64,000 bases of DNA from Saccharothrix algeriensis (GTDB taxonomy: Bacteria > Actinomycetota > Actinomycetes > Mycobacteriales > Pseudonocardiaceae): positions 2,576,001 to 2,640,000 of the forward strand of contig NZ_JAFBCL010000001.1 in NCBI RefSeq assembly GCF_016907655.1. Direction: 5' to 3'. The notes under the pieces were generated by a model that saw nothing but the letters and a program-made list of their open reading frames with translations, had not been told where the DNA came from and made no database searches. Shown piece after piece: positions 11,229 through 20,307 of this stretch (positions are counted from its first letter, which is position 1; each line of letters starts with the position of its first letter). Both the position numbers and the translations under genes were made by a program.

Positions 11229-11329
11229 AGCGCCGCCGCGCGAGGCGCGGCCTGCGACGAGAGCTGAGCGCCACCGCGCGGAGCGCGGCCTGTGGCGAGA
11301 GCGAAGCGTCGCCGCGTAGAGCGCGGCCC
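11229..11329. repeat. 38-bp tandem repeat, 2.6 copies
   Basis: Units start at 11229, 11267 and 11305 (the last partial), with a core like CGCGCGGAGCGCGGCCTG followed by GACGAGAGC. They lie between hairpin copy B and the metB stop codon. The rest of this stretch to 11430 shows no gene. Confidence 0.7.
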
Positions 11330-11430
11330 ACGCGCACCGGAGCCGGCGCATGGGACCACGGCCCACCACCCCGCCGATCGGGGGTCGGTTCGGGTGTCGG
11401 CGCACGACGCCCGATCGGCGAGGCGGAACC

Positions 11431-12582
11431 TCAGCCCAGCGCTGCCAGCAGGTCGGCCACCAGGTCGTCACCGGACTCGATGCCGACCGACACGCGGACC
11501 AGGTCGGCCGGCACCTGGAGCAGGGACCCGGCCGTGCTCGCGTGGGTCATCCGGCCGGGGTGCTCGATCAGGGATTCCACGCCGCCCAGCGACTCGGCCA
11601 GCGTGAACAGCCGGGTGCGCGCGCAGACCGCCAGCGCGGCCTCCTCGCCCCCCTCGACGGTGAACGAGACCATCCCGCCGAACCTGCGCATCTGCTTCGC
11701 CGCGACCTCGTGGCCGGGGTGGTCGGGCAGGCCGGGGTAGAACACCTTCGTCACGCGCGGGTGGCGCAGCAGGGCCTGGGCGACCAGCTCGGCGTTGTCC
11801 GAGTGCTTCTCCATGCGCAGCGCGAGCGTCTTGATGCCGCGCAGCGTCAGCCACGCGTCGAACGGGCCGGGCACCGCGCCCGCGCCGTTCTGGAGGAACC
11901 CGAACGCGGCGTCCAGCTCGTCGTCGGAGGTGATCAGCGCGCCGCCGACGACGTCGGAGTGCCCGCCCACGTACTTGGTCGTGGAGTGCAGCACGACGTC
12001 CGCGCCGAGCGCGAGCGGGCTCTGCAGGTAGGGCGAGGCGAACGTGTTGTCCACGACGAGCTTCGCGCCCGCCGAGTGCGCGACCTGCGCCAGCAGCGCG
12101 ATGTCGGAGATGTTGAGCAGCGGGTTGGTGGGCGTCTCCACCCAGATCGCCTTGGTGTTGGGCCGGATCGCGGCGCGGACCGCGTCCACGTCGGACAGCG
12201 CGACCGGCGTGTGCTCGACGCCCCAGTGCCGGAACACCTTGTCGATCAGGCGGAACGTGCCGCCGTAGGCGTCGTTCGGGATGAGCACGTGGTCGCCGGG
12301 ACGGCACAGGGCCCGCAGCGCGGTGTCGGTCGCGCCCATGCCCGAGGAGAACGCGCGGCCGTGCCGCCCGCCCTCCAGCGCGGCCAGGCACTCCTCCAGC
12401 GCGGCCCGGGTCGGGTTGCCGGTGCGGGAGTACTCGAAGCCGCCGCGCAGCCCGCCGACGCCGTCCTGGGCGTAGGTGGAGGTGGCGTGGATGGGCACGA
12501 TCACCGAACCCGTGGTGGGGTCCGGGTCCTGTCCGGCGTGGATAGCCCTGGTCGCGAAACCGTAGTGGCCGGTGTCCGTCAT
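11431..12582 (-). CDS. metB: Cystathionine gamma-synthase
   Basis: 383 residues from ATG at 12582; long in-frame extension upstream is Ser/Arg-rich and rejected. Cys/Met-metabolism PLP fold: IHAGQDPDPTTGSV at the N-terminus, SSGMGATD phosphate-binding region, VDNTFASP, and the PLP lysine in LHSTTKYVGGHSD (Lys203). The family makes cystathionine from an activated homoserine and cysteine. Gamma-lyase activity is a possible alternative. Synteny with Rv1079, beside pra and cbs homologues, supports transsulfuration. Confidence 0.9.
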   Translation of the reverse strand: MTDTGHYGFATRAIHAGQDPDPTTGSVIVPIHATSTYAQDGVGGLRGGFEYSRTGNPTRAALEECLAALEGGRHGRAFSSGMGATDTALRALCRPGDHVLIPNDAYGGTFRLIDKVFRHWGVEHTPVALSDVDAVRAAIRPNTKAIWVETPTNPLLNISDIALLAQVAHSAGAKLVVDNTFASPYLQSPLALGADVVLHSTTKYVGGHSDVVGGALITSDDELDAAFGFLQNGAGAVPGPFDAWLTLRGIKTLALRMEKHSDNAELVAQALLRHPRVTKVFYPGLPDHPGHEVAAKQMRRFGGMVSFTVEGGEEAALAVCARTRLFTLAESLGGVESLIEHPGRMTHASTAGSLLQVPADLVRVSVGIESGDDLVADLLAALG

Positions 12583-12662
12583 GGATCCAGCGTAGGCCCA
12601 CCGCGGGCCGGGCCGCCCGCACCGCGGACCGACCCGCCCGAAACCACCCGGGAAGTGCGGAA

Positions 12663-12730
12663 CGGCAGGTCGGGACCGGTTCCCGGGCGATCCCCGAGGG
12701 GGGTCGCGGGGAACCGGTCCCGACCTGCCG
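12663..12730. terminator. Strong hairpin between the RDD-protein gene and metB
   Basis: Perfect 22-bp inverted repeat (663-684 with 709-730), and the 24-base centre can pair further (GCGATCCCC with GGGGTCGC). It lies about 97 bases downstream of the minus-strand RDD-protein stop and 80 bases upstream of metB, so it most likely ends the RDD-protein transcript. Confidence 0.7.
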
Positions 12731-12826
12731 TCGTCGTCTCCGCCGTCACCGGCCGCCGGGGACCGGGTCCGACCTGCCGCCGTGACCTCGGCCACCGGCC
12801 CGCGGGCTACCGCCGGGGCCGGTGGC

Positions 12827-14041
12827 TCACCACTGCTGCGGCGGCTGCTGGCCGTACGGGTTGGGCTGCTGCGGCTGGCCGTACGGGTTGGACTGCGGCT
12901 GCCCGTAGCCCGGCTGCTGGCCGTAGCCGGGCTGCTGCCCGTAACCCGGCTGCTCGCCGTAGCCCGGCTGCTGGCCGTACGGGTTGGCCTGCTGGCCGGG
13001 GTAGCCGCCGGCGGCGCCACCGGGCGCGCCGGTCTCCGGGGCGTTCACCACGACCGTGCCCATGATCTTGTCCGCCCAGGTCTGCTTCTTGACCTCCCAC
13101 AGCGGCGCGAAGTAGCCCGCGCCGCAGGGCAGCCCGTCGACGAAGTGGCACAGGTGCCGGACGAACGCGTTGCCGAAGCCGATCGGCTGCCCGGTCTCCT
13201 CCTTGATCAGCTTGATCTTCGCCATCTTCTTGCCGTAGGACTGCCCGGTGGTGCCGGCGAGGTAGAACGAGTTGTAGATGATCCAGCCGAGCCACGCCAG
13301 GTAGCTGACGCCGCTGAGGATGAAGGCGATCGTCACGTCGCCGGACACCGTGCCGATGATCACCAGGATGGCCACGACGACACCCGGCGCGACGTAGTCG
13401 ACCAGGGCGCCCATGGCGCGCGAGCCCCACTCGGCGTAGCCGCCGGCGGGCGGCGGGAACGCGGGCCGGCCGTAGCCGGGCTGCCCGCCCCACGCCTGCT
13501 GCTGCGGCTGGCCGTACGGGTTGGGCTGGCCGTACGGGGCGGCCTGCGGCTGGCCGTAGGTCTGCTGCTGCGCCTGCGCGTACGGGTTGGCCTGGGGCTG
13601 CCCGTAGGCGGGCGGCTGCTGGGGCTGGCCGTACTGGGCCGGCTGCTGCCCGTAGGCGGGCGGCTGCTGCGCCGGGAACCCGCCCGACGGGGGCTGCGCG
13701 CCGAACCCGCCGGTCTGCGGCGGCTGCTGCGCGCCGAACCCGCCCGGCTGCGCCGGCTGGGCCGGGAAGCCGCCCGACTGCGGCTGCTGGCCGAAGGCCG
13801 GCTGCTGCTGCGTCGCGCCCGGCGTGACGACCTGTGTCGCCTCCGGGTTCGCGCCCGGGTTCGCCACCTGCTGGCCGGGGGTCACGACCTGGGTCGCCTC
13901 CGGCGGCGGGAACGCCGGGGGCTGGCCACCGCCCGGCACGACCTGGGTCGCGTCGGTGCTCGGGGGCTGCGCGCCCTGCCCCTGCTCCTGCTGGTGTTGG
14001 CCGCCGAACTGCTGGTTCTCTGGCGGCTGCGGGGCGTTCAT
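12827..14041 (-). CDS. Proline/glutamine-rich RDD-family membrane protein (Pra homologue)
   Basis: 404 residues. Residues 1-210 are disordered and Pro/Gln/Gly-rich with three ATQVV motifs (DATQVVPGG, then EATQVVTPG twice). An RDD domain follows ('WGSRAMGALVDYVAPGVVV', several membrane helices, GQSYGKKMAKIKLI), then a C-terminal repeat of GYGQQP units. Order and architecture match proline-rich antigen Rv1078 between cbs and metB. The family's function is not established. The DATQVV/EATQVV repeats look like serine/threonine-kinase acceptor sites (inference). The coding DNA is correspondingly repetitive. Confidence 0.85.
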   Translation of the reverse strand: MNAPQPPENQQFGGQHQQEQGQGAQPPSTDATQVVPGGGQPPAFPPPEATQVVTPGQQVANPGANPEATQVVTPGATQQQPAFGQQPQSGGFPAQPAQPGGFGAQQPPQTGGFGAQPPSGGFPAQQPPAYGQQPAQYGQPQQPPAYGQPQANPYAQAQQQTYGQPQAAPYGQPNPYGQPQQQAWGGQPGYGRPAFPPPAGGYAEWGSRAMGALVDYVAPGVVVAILVIIGTVSGDVTIAFILSGVSYLAWLGWIIYNSFYLAGTTGQSYGKKMAKIKLIKEETGQPIGFGNAFVRHLCHFVDGLPCGAGYFAPLWEVKKQTWADKIMGTVVVNAPETGAPGGAAGGYPGQQANPYGQQPGYGEQPGYGQQPGYGQQPGYGQPQSNPYGQPQQPNPYGQQPPQQW

Positions 14042-14145
14042 CGGAGTTTCCAACCCCCTTGGCGTGGGCGGTAGGCGGACGGGTCGGGGGCCAACGCTAG
14101 CGGATGGGACCCCGCGGGCGGCCGGCAACCGGGCGATCGGCCTGC

Positions 14146-15516
14146 TCAGCGCCCGGCGAGGAAACCCAGGATGTCCTGCCGGGTGACGACGCCCGCGGGC
14201 TTGCCGTCGTCGAGCACCATCGCACCGTCCGCCGAGGACAGGGCCTGCATGGCGGCGGTGATCGACTCGCCCGACCCGATGGTCGGCAGCTTCAGCGACA
14301 TGTGCGCCTCCAGCCGGTCGGTGAGCTGCGCCTTGCCGGTGAACAGCGCGTCGAGCAGGTCGCGCTCGTTGACCGCGCCGGCGATCTCCGCGGCCATCAC
14401 CGGCGGCTCGGCGTTGACCACCGGCATCTGCGAGACGCCGTACTCGCGCATGATCGCGACCGCCTCGGCGACCGTCTCGTTGGGATGGCCGTGCACCAGG
14501 TCCGGCATCGTGCCGTCCTTGCGCCGCAACACGTCCCCGACCGTCGCGCCGGACGTGTCGGGCGACAGGAAGCCGTACTGCGCCATCCACTTGTCGTTGA
14601 AGACGCTCGCCAGGTAGCCGCGCCCGCCGTCGGGCAGCAGCACCACCACGACGTCGTCCGGGCCGCACCGCTGCGCGACCCGCAGCGCCGCCGCGGCGGC
14701 CATCCCGCAGGAACCGCCGACCAGCAGGCCCTCCTCGCGGGCGAGCCGGCGGGTCAGGTCGAACGAGTCCTTGTCCGACACGGCCACGATCTCGTCGCAG
14801 ACGTCCCGGTCGTAGGCGTCGGGCCAGAAGTCCTCGCCGACGCCCTCCACGAGGTACGGCCGCCCGCTGCCCCCGGAGTACACCGAGCCCTCCGGGTCCG
14901 CCCCGATGACCTTCACCCGGCCGCCGGAGACCTCCTTGAGGTACCGGCCGGTGCCCGAGATCGTGCCGCCGGTGCCCACGCCCGCCACGAAGTGCGTGAT
15001 GCGCCCGCCGGTCTGCCGCCACAACTCCGGCCCGGTGCCGTGGTAGTGGCTGGCCGGGTTCTCCGGGTTGGCGTACTGGTTGGGCTTCCACGCGCCGGGG
15101 ATCTCGGCGACCAGCCGGTCGGAGACGTTGTAGTAGGAGTCGGGGTGCTCGGGCGCGACGGCCGTCGGGCACACCACCACCTCGGCGCCGTACGCCTTGA
15201 GCACGTTGCGCTTGTCCACGCTGACCTTGTCCGGGCAGACGAAGACGCACTTGTAGCCCTTCCGCTGGGCCACCAGCGCCAGGCCGACGCCCGTGTTGCC
15301 CGAGGTGGGCTCCACGATCGTGCCGCCCGGCTTCAGCTCGCCGGACCGCTCGGCCGCCTCCACCATGCGCAGGGCGATGCGGTCCTTCACGCTGCCGCCG
15401 GGGTTGAGGTACTCGACCTTGGCCAGGATCAGCGGCCGGAGCCCTTCGGCGACCGCGTTCAGCTTCACGAGCGGCGTGTTGCCTACCAGGTCGACGACGC
15501 TCTCGACGTACTCCAC
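14146..15516 (-). CDS. cbs: Cystathionine beta-synthase
   Basis: 456 residues from GTG at 15516 (GGAAGGGA upstream). PLP fold type II: NPGGSVKDR with the PLP lysine at about 44, TSGNTG, and GVGTGGTISG for phosphate binding. Two C-terminal CBS domains (from about residue 330, 'TMPDLVHGHPNETVAEAVAIM' and 'GAMVLDDGKPAGVVTRQDIL') may bind adenine nucleotides. The enzyme condenses serine and homocysteine to cystathionine. With metB nearby, both transsulfuration directions are represented. Its position matches Rv1077. Confidence 0.93.
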   Translation of the reverse strand: MEYVESVVDLVGNTPLVKLNAVAEGLRPLILAKVEYLNPGGSVKDRIALRMVEAAERSGELKPGGTIVEPTSGNTGVGLALVAQRKGYKCVFVCPDKVSVDKRNVLKAYGAEVVVCPTAVAPEHPDSYYNVSDRLVAEIPGAWKPNQYANPENPASHYHGTGPELWRQTGGRITHFVAGVGTGGTISGTGRYLKEVSGGRVKVIGADPEGSVYSGGSGRPYLVEGVGEDFWPDAYDRDVCDEIVAVSDKDSFDLTRRLAREEGLLVGGSCGMAAAAALRVAQRCGPDDVVVVLLPDGGRGYLASVFNDKWMAQYGFLSPDTSGATVGDVLRRKDGTMPDLVHGHPNETVAEAVAIMREYGVSQMPVVNAEPPVMAAEIAGAVNERDLLDALFTGKAQLTDRLEAHMSLKLPTIGSGESITAAMQALSSADGAMVLDDGKPAGVVTRQDILGFLAGR

Positions 15517-15776
15517 CGGGGGTCCCTTCCCACTGCGCGAGATGACCTGGAAAGCGTACTTCCTGCACCCCCTCCGGCGGGTCACGCGCGGATCGCGGGC
15601 CGTCCGCGCACCCTCGTGGTCGACCGGCGGGTGCGGTCCACCGCGCGGTCGGGTGGTCGGCGCGCCCCGGCGCGCCGCCATCGCCGAGCGGCGCCGCGGG
15701 TCGCCAGCGGTGGCCGCGCTGAACGGGCGTTAACTAGTGTTCGAGCAACGTTGCGGCGAAACGAAGGAGTCCCGTA

Positions 15777-16997
15777 ATGCCTGAAGCCGTGATCGTCTCC
15801 GCGGCGCGGTCGCCCATCGGGCGCGCGCACAAGGGATCGCTGAAGGACGTCCGCGCGGACGACCTGACCGTGCAGGTGCTGAAGGCGGCCCTGGCGAAGG
15901 TGCCGCAGCTGGACCCGGCCGACATCGACGACCTGATGCTGGGCTGCGGCCTGCCCGGCGGTGAGCAGGGCTTCAACATGGCGCGCGTGGTGGCCGTGCT
16001 GGCGGGCCACGACGAGCTGCCCGGCACCACCGTGACCAGGTACTGCGCGTCCAGCGTGCAGACGACCCGGATGGCGCTGCACGCGATCCGGGCGGGCGAG
16101 GGCGACGTGTTCGTCAGCGCCGGCGTGGAGACCGTGTCGAGCTTCGCGCGCGGCAGCTCCGACAGCTGGCCGGACACCCACAACCCGGTGTTCGCCGAGG
16201 CCGAGGCCCGCACGGCGGCCGTGGCCGGGCAGGGCGCCTCCGCGTGGACCGACCCGCGCGCCGCCGGCGGCGTCCCCGACGTCTACATCGCGATGGGGCA
16301 GACGGCGGAGAACCTCGCGCTGGCGAAGGGCGTGACGCGGGAGGAGATGGACCACTTCGGCGTCCGGTCGCAGAACCTGGCGGAGAAGGCCCTCTCGAAC
16401 GGCTTCTGGGCCCGCGAGATCACCCCCGTGACCCTGCCGGACGGCACCGTCGTGTCCGCCGACGACGGCCCCCGCCCCGGCGTGACCTACGAGGGCGTGG
16501 CCGGGCTGAAGCCGGTCTTCCGCCCCGACGGGCGGGTCACGGCGGGCAACTGCTGCCCGCTCAACGACGGGGCGGCGGCCCTGGTGATCATGAGCGACGC
16601 GAAGGCGGCGGAGCTGGGCATCACACCGCTGGCCCGCGTGGTGTCCACCGGCGTGTCCGCCCTGTCGCCGGAGATCATGGGCCTGGGGCCGGTCGAGGCG
16701 TCCAGGCGGGCGCTGGCGCTGGCCGGCATGTCGATCGGCGACATCGACCTGGTGGAGATCAACGAGGCGTTCGCCGCGCAGGTCATCCCGTCCTACCGGG
16801 AGCTGGGCATCGACCTCGACCGGCTGAACGTCAACGGCGGCGCGATCGCCGTCGGCCACCCCTTCGGCATGACCGGCGCGCGCATCACGACCACGCTGAT
16901 CAACTCGCTCCAGTTCCACGACAAGCAGTTCGGCCTGGAGACCATGTGCGTGGGCGGCGGGCAGGGCATGGCGATGGTGCTCGAACGCCTGAGCTGA
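15777..16997 (+). CDS. Acetyl-CoA C-acyltransferase (thiolase)
   Basis: 406 residues with GAAGGAG before the ATG. Thiolase active site: nucleophilic Cys90 (RYCASSVQT), [21 protein letters not shown] (catalytic His) and [10 protein letters not shown] (second Cys). It would perform the last step of fatty-acid beta-oxidation or the reverse condensation. No other beta-oxidation gene is adjacent. It probably corresponds to FadA3 (Rv1074c) of the conserved block. The upstream 260 bases to cbs hold the divergent promoters; no operator could be assigned. Confidence 0.93.
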   Translation: MPEAVIVSAARSPIGRAHKGSLKDVRADDLTVQVLKAALAKVPQLDPADIDDLMLGCGLPGGEQGFNMARVVAVLAGHDELPGTTVTRYCASSVQTTRMALHAIRAGEGDVFVSAGVETVSSFARGSSDSWPDTHNPVFAEAEARTAAVAGQGASAWTDPRAAGGVPDVYIAMGQTAENLALAKGVTREEMDHFGVRSQNLAEKALSNGFWAREITPVTLPDGTVVSADDGPRPGVTYEGVAGLKPVFRPDGRVTAGNCCPLNDGAAALVIMSDAKAAELGITPLARVVSTGVSALSPEIMGLGPVEASRRALALAGMSIGDIDLVEINEAFAAQVIPSYRELGIDLDRLNVNGGAIAVGHPFGMTGARITTTLINSLQFHDKQFGLETMCVGGGQGMAMVLERLS

Positions 16998-17080
16998 CGC
17001 CCAGCCCCCAGGGCCGCAGGAGCCTCGGGCCGCGGGAGCCTCCGGGGCTGCGGGGCCTGCGCCCCGCACACCTCTGCCCC

Positions 17081-17258
17081 TGCGTCTCATCCCCGTATGG
17101 CCTGCCCGCAGGGGACCACGCTTGTCCGGGGAGCGCAAGCACGCTTTTCGCTTGCGCTCCCCGGACAAGCGTGGTGGTCTTCGACCAGGCCATACGGGGA
17201 TGGGACGCAGCGCCCTTCCCTCATCCTTGGCGGCCAGCCCGTCCGGCGAGGACTCTTT
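17081..17258 (+). repeat. Dispersed long-hairpin repeat, copy C
   Basis: A perfect 26-bp inverted repeat (115-140 with 150-175) has the same loop ACGCTTTTC as copy A but a different stem sequence. The outer arms contain CCCCGTATGGCCTGCC (left) and its near complement (right, to 17209). The tail with ATCCTTGGCGGCC and GTCCGGCGAGGACTCTTT ends at 17258, giving almost the same total length as copy A. It starts 84 bases after the thiolase stop. Confidence 0.85.
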
Positions 17259-17849
17259 CGCCCTTCAACCCTTCCCTCACCGCCCCCGCTCCCCGGCTTG
17301 GCCCTCGCTCCCCAGCGCACCCTCGCTCTCCGGCGCAGCCTCACTCCTCGCGGGCCCGGCCGACTCTCCTCGCCCAGCCTCGCCCGGTTCAGCGTCCCGC
17401 CACCGGGGCCTCCCGTCCGATTACGCAGCGCAACCACACATGCCCTCGGCCAGCGGACCCGACACCTGACGCAGTGGTTCTCGCCTCACCGGCACCCGGG
17501 CGTGGCGGCACCTAGTGCGCCGTACCCCGCCGCACCGCCGCGACCGTGCCGCGCCCCAAGCGCGCTCCCACCACGACCGTGCCACCGCCCCAAGCGCGCT
17601 CCCGCAGGGGTGCCCTCGAAGTGAACGCCCCCGACGCACACCCAACCAGAGAGGTACGACACTTCCGCCGAGCCGAGCTGAGAACCCCCGGCCAACCGGC
17701 GCACCCACCCCGAACAGCGCGAAGGGTGCCCGGCCACCGGCCGGACACCCTCCACATCGGACGACCCCGCTCACCCGCCGAACCGAGCCCCGGAGCGCTG
17801 ATCGCGCGCCGCGGACCCGGGCGCCGATCGCGCCGCGAGCCCGGGAGCG
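17259..17849. other. Gene-free stretch with a short direct repeat
   Basis: No supported gene. Frames across it show repeat-derived or Pro/Arg-rich composition. A pair of 28-29-base direct repeats (17542-17569 and 17575-17603) share the cores GACCGTGCC and GCCCCAAGCGCGCTCCC. It separates the plus-strand thiolase from the minus-strand Bax-inhibitor gene. Confidence 0.6.
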
Positions 17850-18650
17850 CTAGTCGCGCTGCAGGTAGGACAGCAGGCGCAGGATCTCCAGGTACAGCCA
17901 CACCAGGGTGGTCATCAGGCCGAACGCGGCCCACCACGCCCACTTCGCCGGCACGCCCGAGCGGATCATCTCGTTGGCCGCCTCGAAGTCCAGCAGGAAG
18001 TTGAACGCCGCGATGCCGATGACCACGAGGCTGAACACGATGGCGAGCGTGCCGCCGTCCCGCAGGCCCGAGTTCACGCCGAACAGGCCCAGGACCAGGT
18101 TGCCGAGCATCAGCACGACGACGCCGACGGTCGCGCCGATGATCCACTTGGTCAGGCGCGGGGTGACGCGGATCGCGCCGGTCTTGTAGACCACGAGCAT
18201 CGCGCCGAACACGCCGAACGTGCCCAGGATCGCCTGCCACGCGATACCGCTGTACAGCGCCTCGAACACACCGGTGATCGCGCCGAGGAACACGCCCTCG
18301 GCCACCGCGTAGGTCATGACCAGCGGCGCGCTCGGGGTGCGCTTGAAGATGATGATCAGGGACACCACGAGGCCGACGATCAGGCCCGGCAGCATCAGCG
18401 CGAACGGCGCGACCTGGCCGGAGAGCACCAGCCACGCCGAGACGAGCCCGACGAGCAGCGTCGTGGCCAGGGTGATCGCGGTCTTGGTGACCACGTCGTC
18501 GATGGTGATGGGACGCTCGCCGGTGGTCGGCGGAGCGCCCTGGTAGCCGCCGTACTGCTGCGCCTCGTACGGCTGGCCGAAACCTGCGTAGCTCCCGGAA
18601 CCGCCGCCGGTCGGCAGGTTCCGGAACGCGGGGTTGCTGGTGGTACGCAC
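17850..18650 (-). CDS. Bax inhibitor-1/YccA family membrane protein
   Basis: 266 residues from GTG at 18650 with AGGAGGACGAG directly upstream. A cytoplasmic Gly/Tyr/Gln-rich N-terminus (about 50 residues) leads into seven membrane helices and the family's acidic motif 'FNFLLDFEAANEMIRSGVPAKW'. BI-1 family members are calcium-leak or protease-modulating membrane proteins; the actinobacterial role is not established. Monocistronic in appearance. Confidence 0.88.
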   Translation of the reverse strand: MRTTSNPAFRNLPTGGGSGSYAGFGQPYEAQQYGGYQGAPPTTGERPITIDDVVTKTAITLATTLLVGLVSAWLVLSGQVAPFALMLPGLIVGLVVSLIIIFKRTPSAPLVMTYAVAEGVFLGAITGVFEALYSGIAWQAILGTFGVFGAMLVVYKTGAIRVTPRLTKWIIGATVGVVVLMLGNLVLGLFGVNSGLRDGGTLAIVFSLVVIGIAAFNFLLDFEAANEMIRSGVPAKWAWWAAFGLMTTLVWLYLEILRLLSYLQRD

Positions 18651-18897
18651 CTCGTCCTCCTGTGGCGTTTTGACGCCGTCACGGGTTTCAACGACCACAC
18701 GAGTCGATCGGTTCCCGTCGGGTAAAAGCGACTTTACTCGGGCTGTCGATCTCGGATCCACACCCCACGCTGCGGAGCGTAGTCGCCGACCCCCACCCCC
18801 CTGGTGGCTTGTCCGCACCCGAGACGACGCGTAAGGCTCACCCAGGCCGCTCGTCCGGACCGGCGCACGCGGCACACCGACACCCGAGGGGTCAGGT

Positions 18898-20307
18898 TTG
18901 AACATGGGGTGGAGACGACTCACCGGCGCGGCGCTCGCGGCCGGTGTGGCCCTGCTCGCCGTTCCCGCAGCTTCCGAGGCCCAGGTCCAGGAGGGCATCG
19001 GCCACTGGGTCCCCCCGCAGGCGTACCTGGACAAACCGGCCGGCGACGACTGGCTCGGTTCGTACGTCTGGCAGGGCAAACACGTCTGGTGCGTCCAGTA
19101 CGCGCTGCTCGCGCCCGACGGCAAGGAGGAGTACAAGGACCGCGACAAGCTCAGGACCAAGGCGGGTGAGCCGCTCTCCCCCGAGAGCGCGGCGAACATC
19201 TCCTACCTGCTGCTGCGCTACACCACCGATCCCACCGCCGACGAGGCCGCGGCGCTGGCGCACCTGCTGCACTCGTGGACCGCTTACCCGCACGGTTCGC
19301 TGTCGCTGGACCCGGGAAGCGATTTCCAACACATCGCCTACGACGAGCAGTTCCACTACGCCCACCTCCCCCAGCCGGCCAAGGAAGCGGTCGAGCGGCT
19401 GCGCAAGGACGCGGAGAGCAACCGCGGCCCGTGGACGGCGAAGGTCACCGCCCCGGAGCAGGAGCAGCTGATCGGGTCGCCGGGCGCCTGGGCGGTGGAC
19501 ATCGCCAAGGCGGGCGGCGCGCTCGTCGGCGACGTCCCGGTGACCGTGGAGCTGGAGCAGGCCACGCTGGAGGACGGCCGGACGACCGCGGAGCTGCGGA
19601 CGCCCGCCGACGGCAAGCCGCTGACGGTGCGGGTCGTGCCGACCGGGGTGGAGCCGACCCTCCGGGTGAAGCTGGACAGCCCGGCCGACGAGCCGATCGT
19701 GCACGTCCCCGCGGACACGCGGATGCAGCGGATCGTCACCACCGGTGGCGAGAAGGAGCTGGGCGCCGAGGCTTCCGCGGTCGCCCGGACGCAGCCCGGT
19801 GTGGTGAAGGTCGCCAAGACCGACACCGAGACCGGCAAGGCCATCGCCGGCGTCGCGCTGCGCGTCACGGCCGCCGACGGCGCGTCGCCTGCGCTCAAGC
19901 AGGACGACGCGCCGCTGACCGGGCCGGACGGCAAGCCGATCGTGCTGCAGACGGCCGCGGACGGCACGGCGACGGTGCCCGACCTGCGCACGCCGCAGGA
20001 GGTCTGCGTGGTCGAGGTGGCCGCGGCCAAGGGCTACGAGGAGCACTTCGACCCGAACGCGCCGCCCAAGGCGTGCGGGAAGGTCGAAGCTGCGCAAACG
20101 CTTGCACTGGCGCTGGCCAACAAGCCGAACAAACCGGTGGTGCCGATCACCATCCCGGCCGGCGCGGACGGCGCGGGGGTCGTGGCGAAGGCGGCCACCA
20201 CCACCGAGGTCCGCACCGGGGCGCTGGTCGGGTTCGGCGGCGCCGTGCTCGCGGGCGCGGTGCTGCTGGGCCTGGTCGCGCGCGGCAGGGCGGCTGCCCG
20301 GTCGTGA
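18898..20307 (+). CDS. Secreted thioester-domain-like/Cna-B surface protein, likely sortase substrate
   Basis: 469 residues: signal peptide ending near SEA-Q; a TQxA/thioester-like domain (about 30-160) with the Cys motif VWCVQYALL; and a Cna-B/SpaA-like domain (about 300-400, 'GVVKVAKTDTETGKAIAGV'). The C-terminus has sorting-signal layout: TEVRTG, a 20-residue hydrophobic helix, then RGRAAARS. LPxTG itself is absent. The partner Gln expected in 'QxxΦW' of thioester domains is His or Ala here (AHLLHSWTAY), so the internal thioester may not form. The next gene, overlapping by 4 bases, is a sortase, so this is probably its dedicated substrate. Confidence 0.8.
   Translation: MNMGWRRLTGAALAAGVALLAVPAASEAQVQEGIGHWVPPQAYLDKPAGDDWLGSYVWQGKHVWCVQYALLAPDGKEEYKDRDKLRTKAGEPLSPESAANISYLLLRYTTDPTADEAAALAHLLHSWTAYPHGSLSLDPGSDFQHIAYDEQFHYAHLPQPAKEAVERLRKDAESNRGPWTAKVTAPEQEQLIGSPGAWAVDIAKAGGALVGDVPVTVELEQATLEDGRTTAELRTPADGKPLTVRVVPTGVEPTLRVKLDSPADEPIVHVPADTRMQRIVTTGGEKELGAEASAVARTQPGVVKVAKTDTETGKAIAGVALRVTAADGASPALKQDDAPLTGPDGKPIVLQTAADGTATVPDLRTPQEVCVVEVAAAKGYEEHFDPNAPPKACGKVEAAQTLALALANKPNKPVVPITIPAGADGAGVVAKAATTTEVRTGALVGFGGAVLAGAVLLGLVARGRAAARS

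Noticed and set aside
10748..11267. Open frames with residues like 'ARFSLAPPKKAW' across the hairpin repeats, also seen near 17100
   Set aside because: They are translations of the palindromic repeat itself, occur in both orientations and lack start signals or domains.
12583..13020. Long extension of metB toward the RDD gene
   Set aside because: The Ser/Arg-rich sequence is antisense to the Pra repeats and the hairpin; the ATG at 12582 fits the family's N-terminus.
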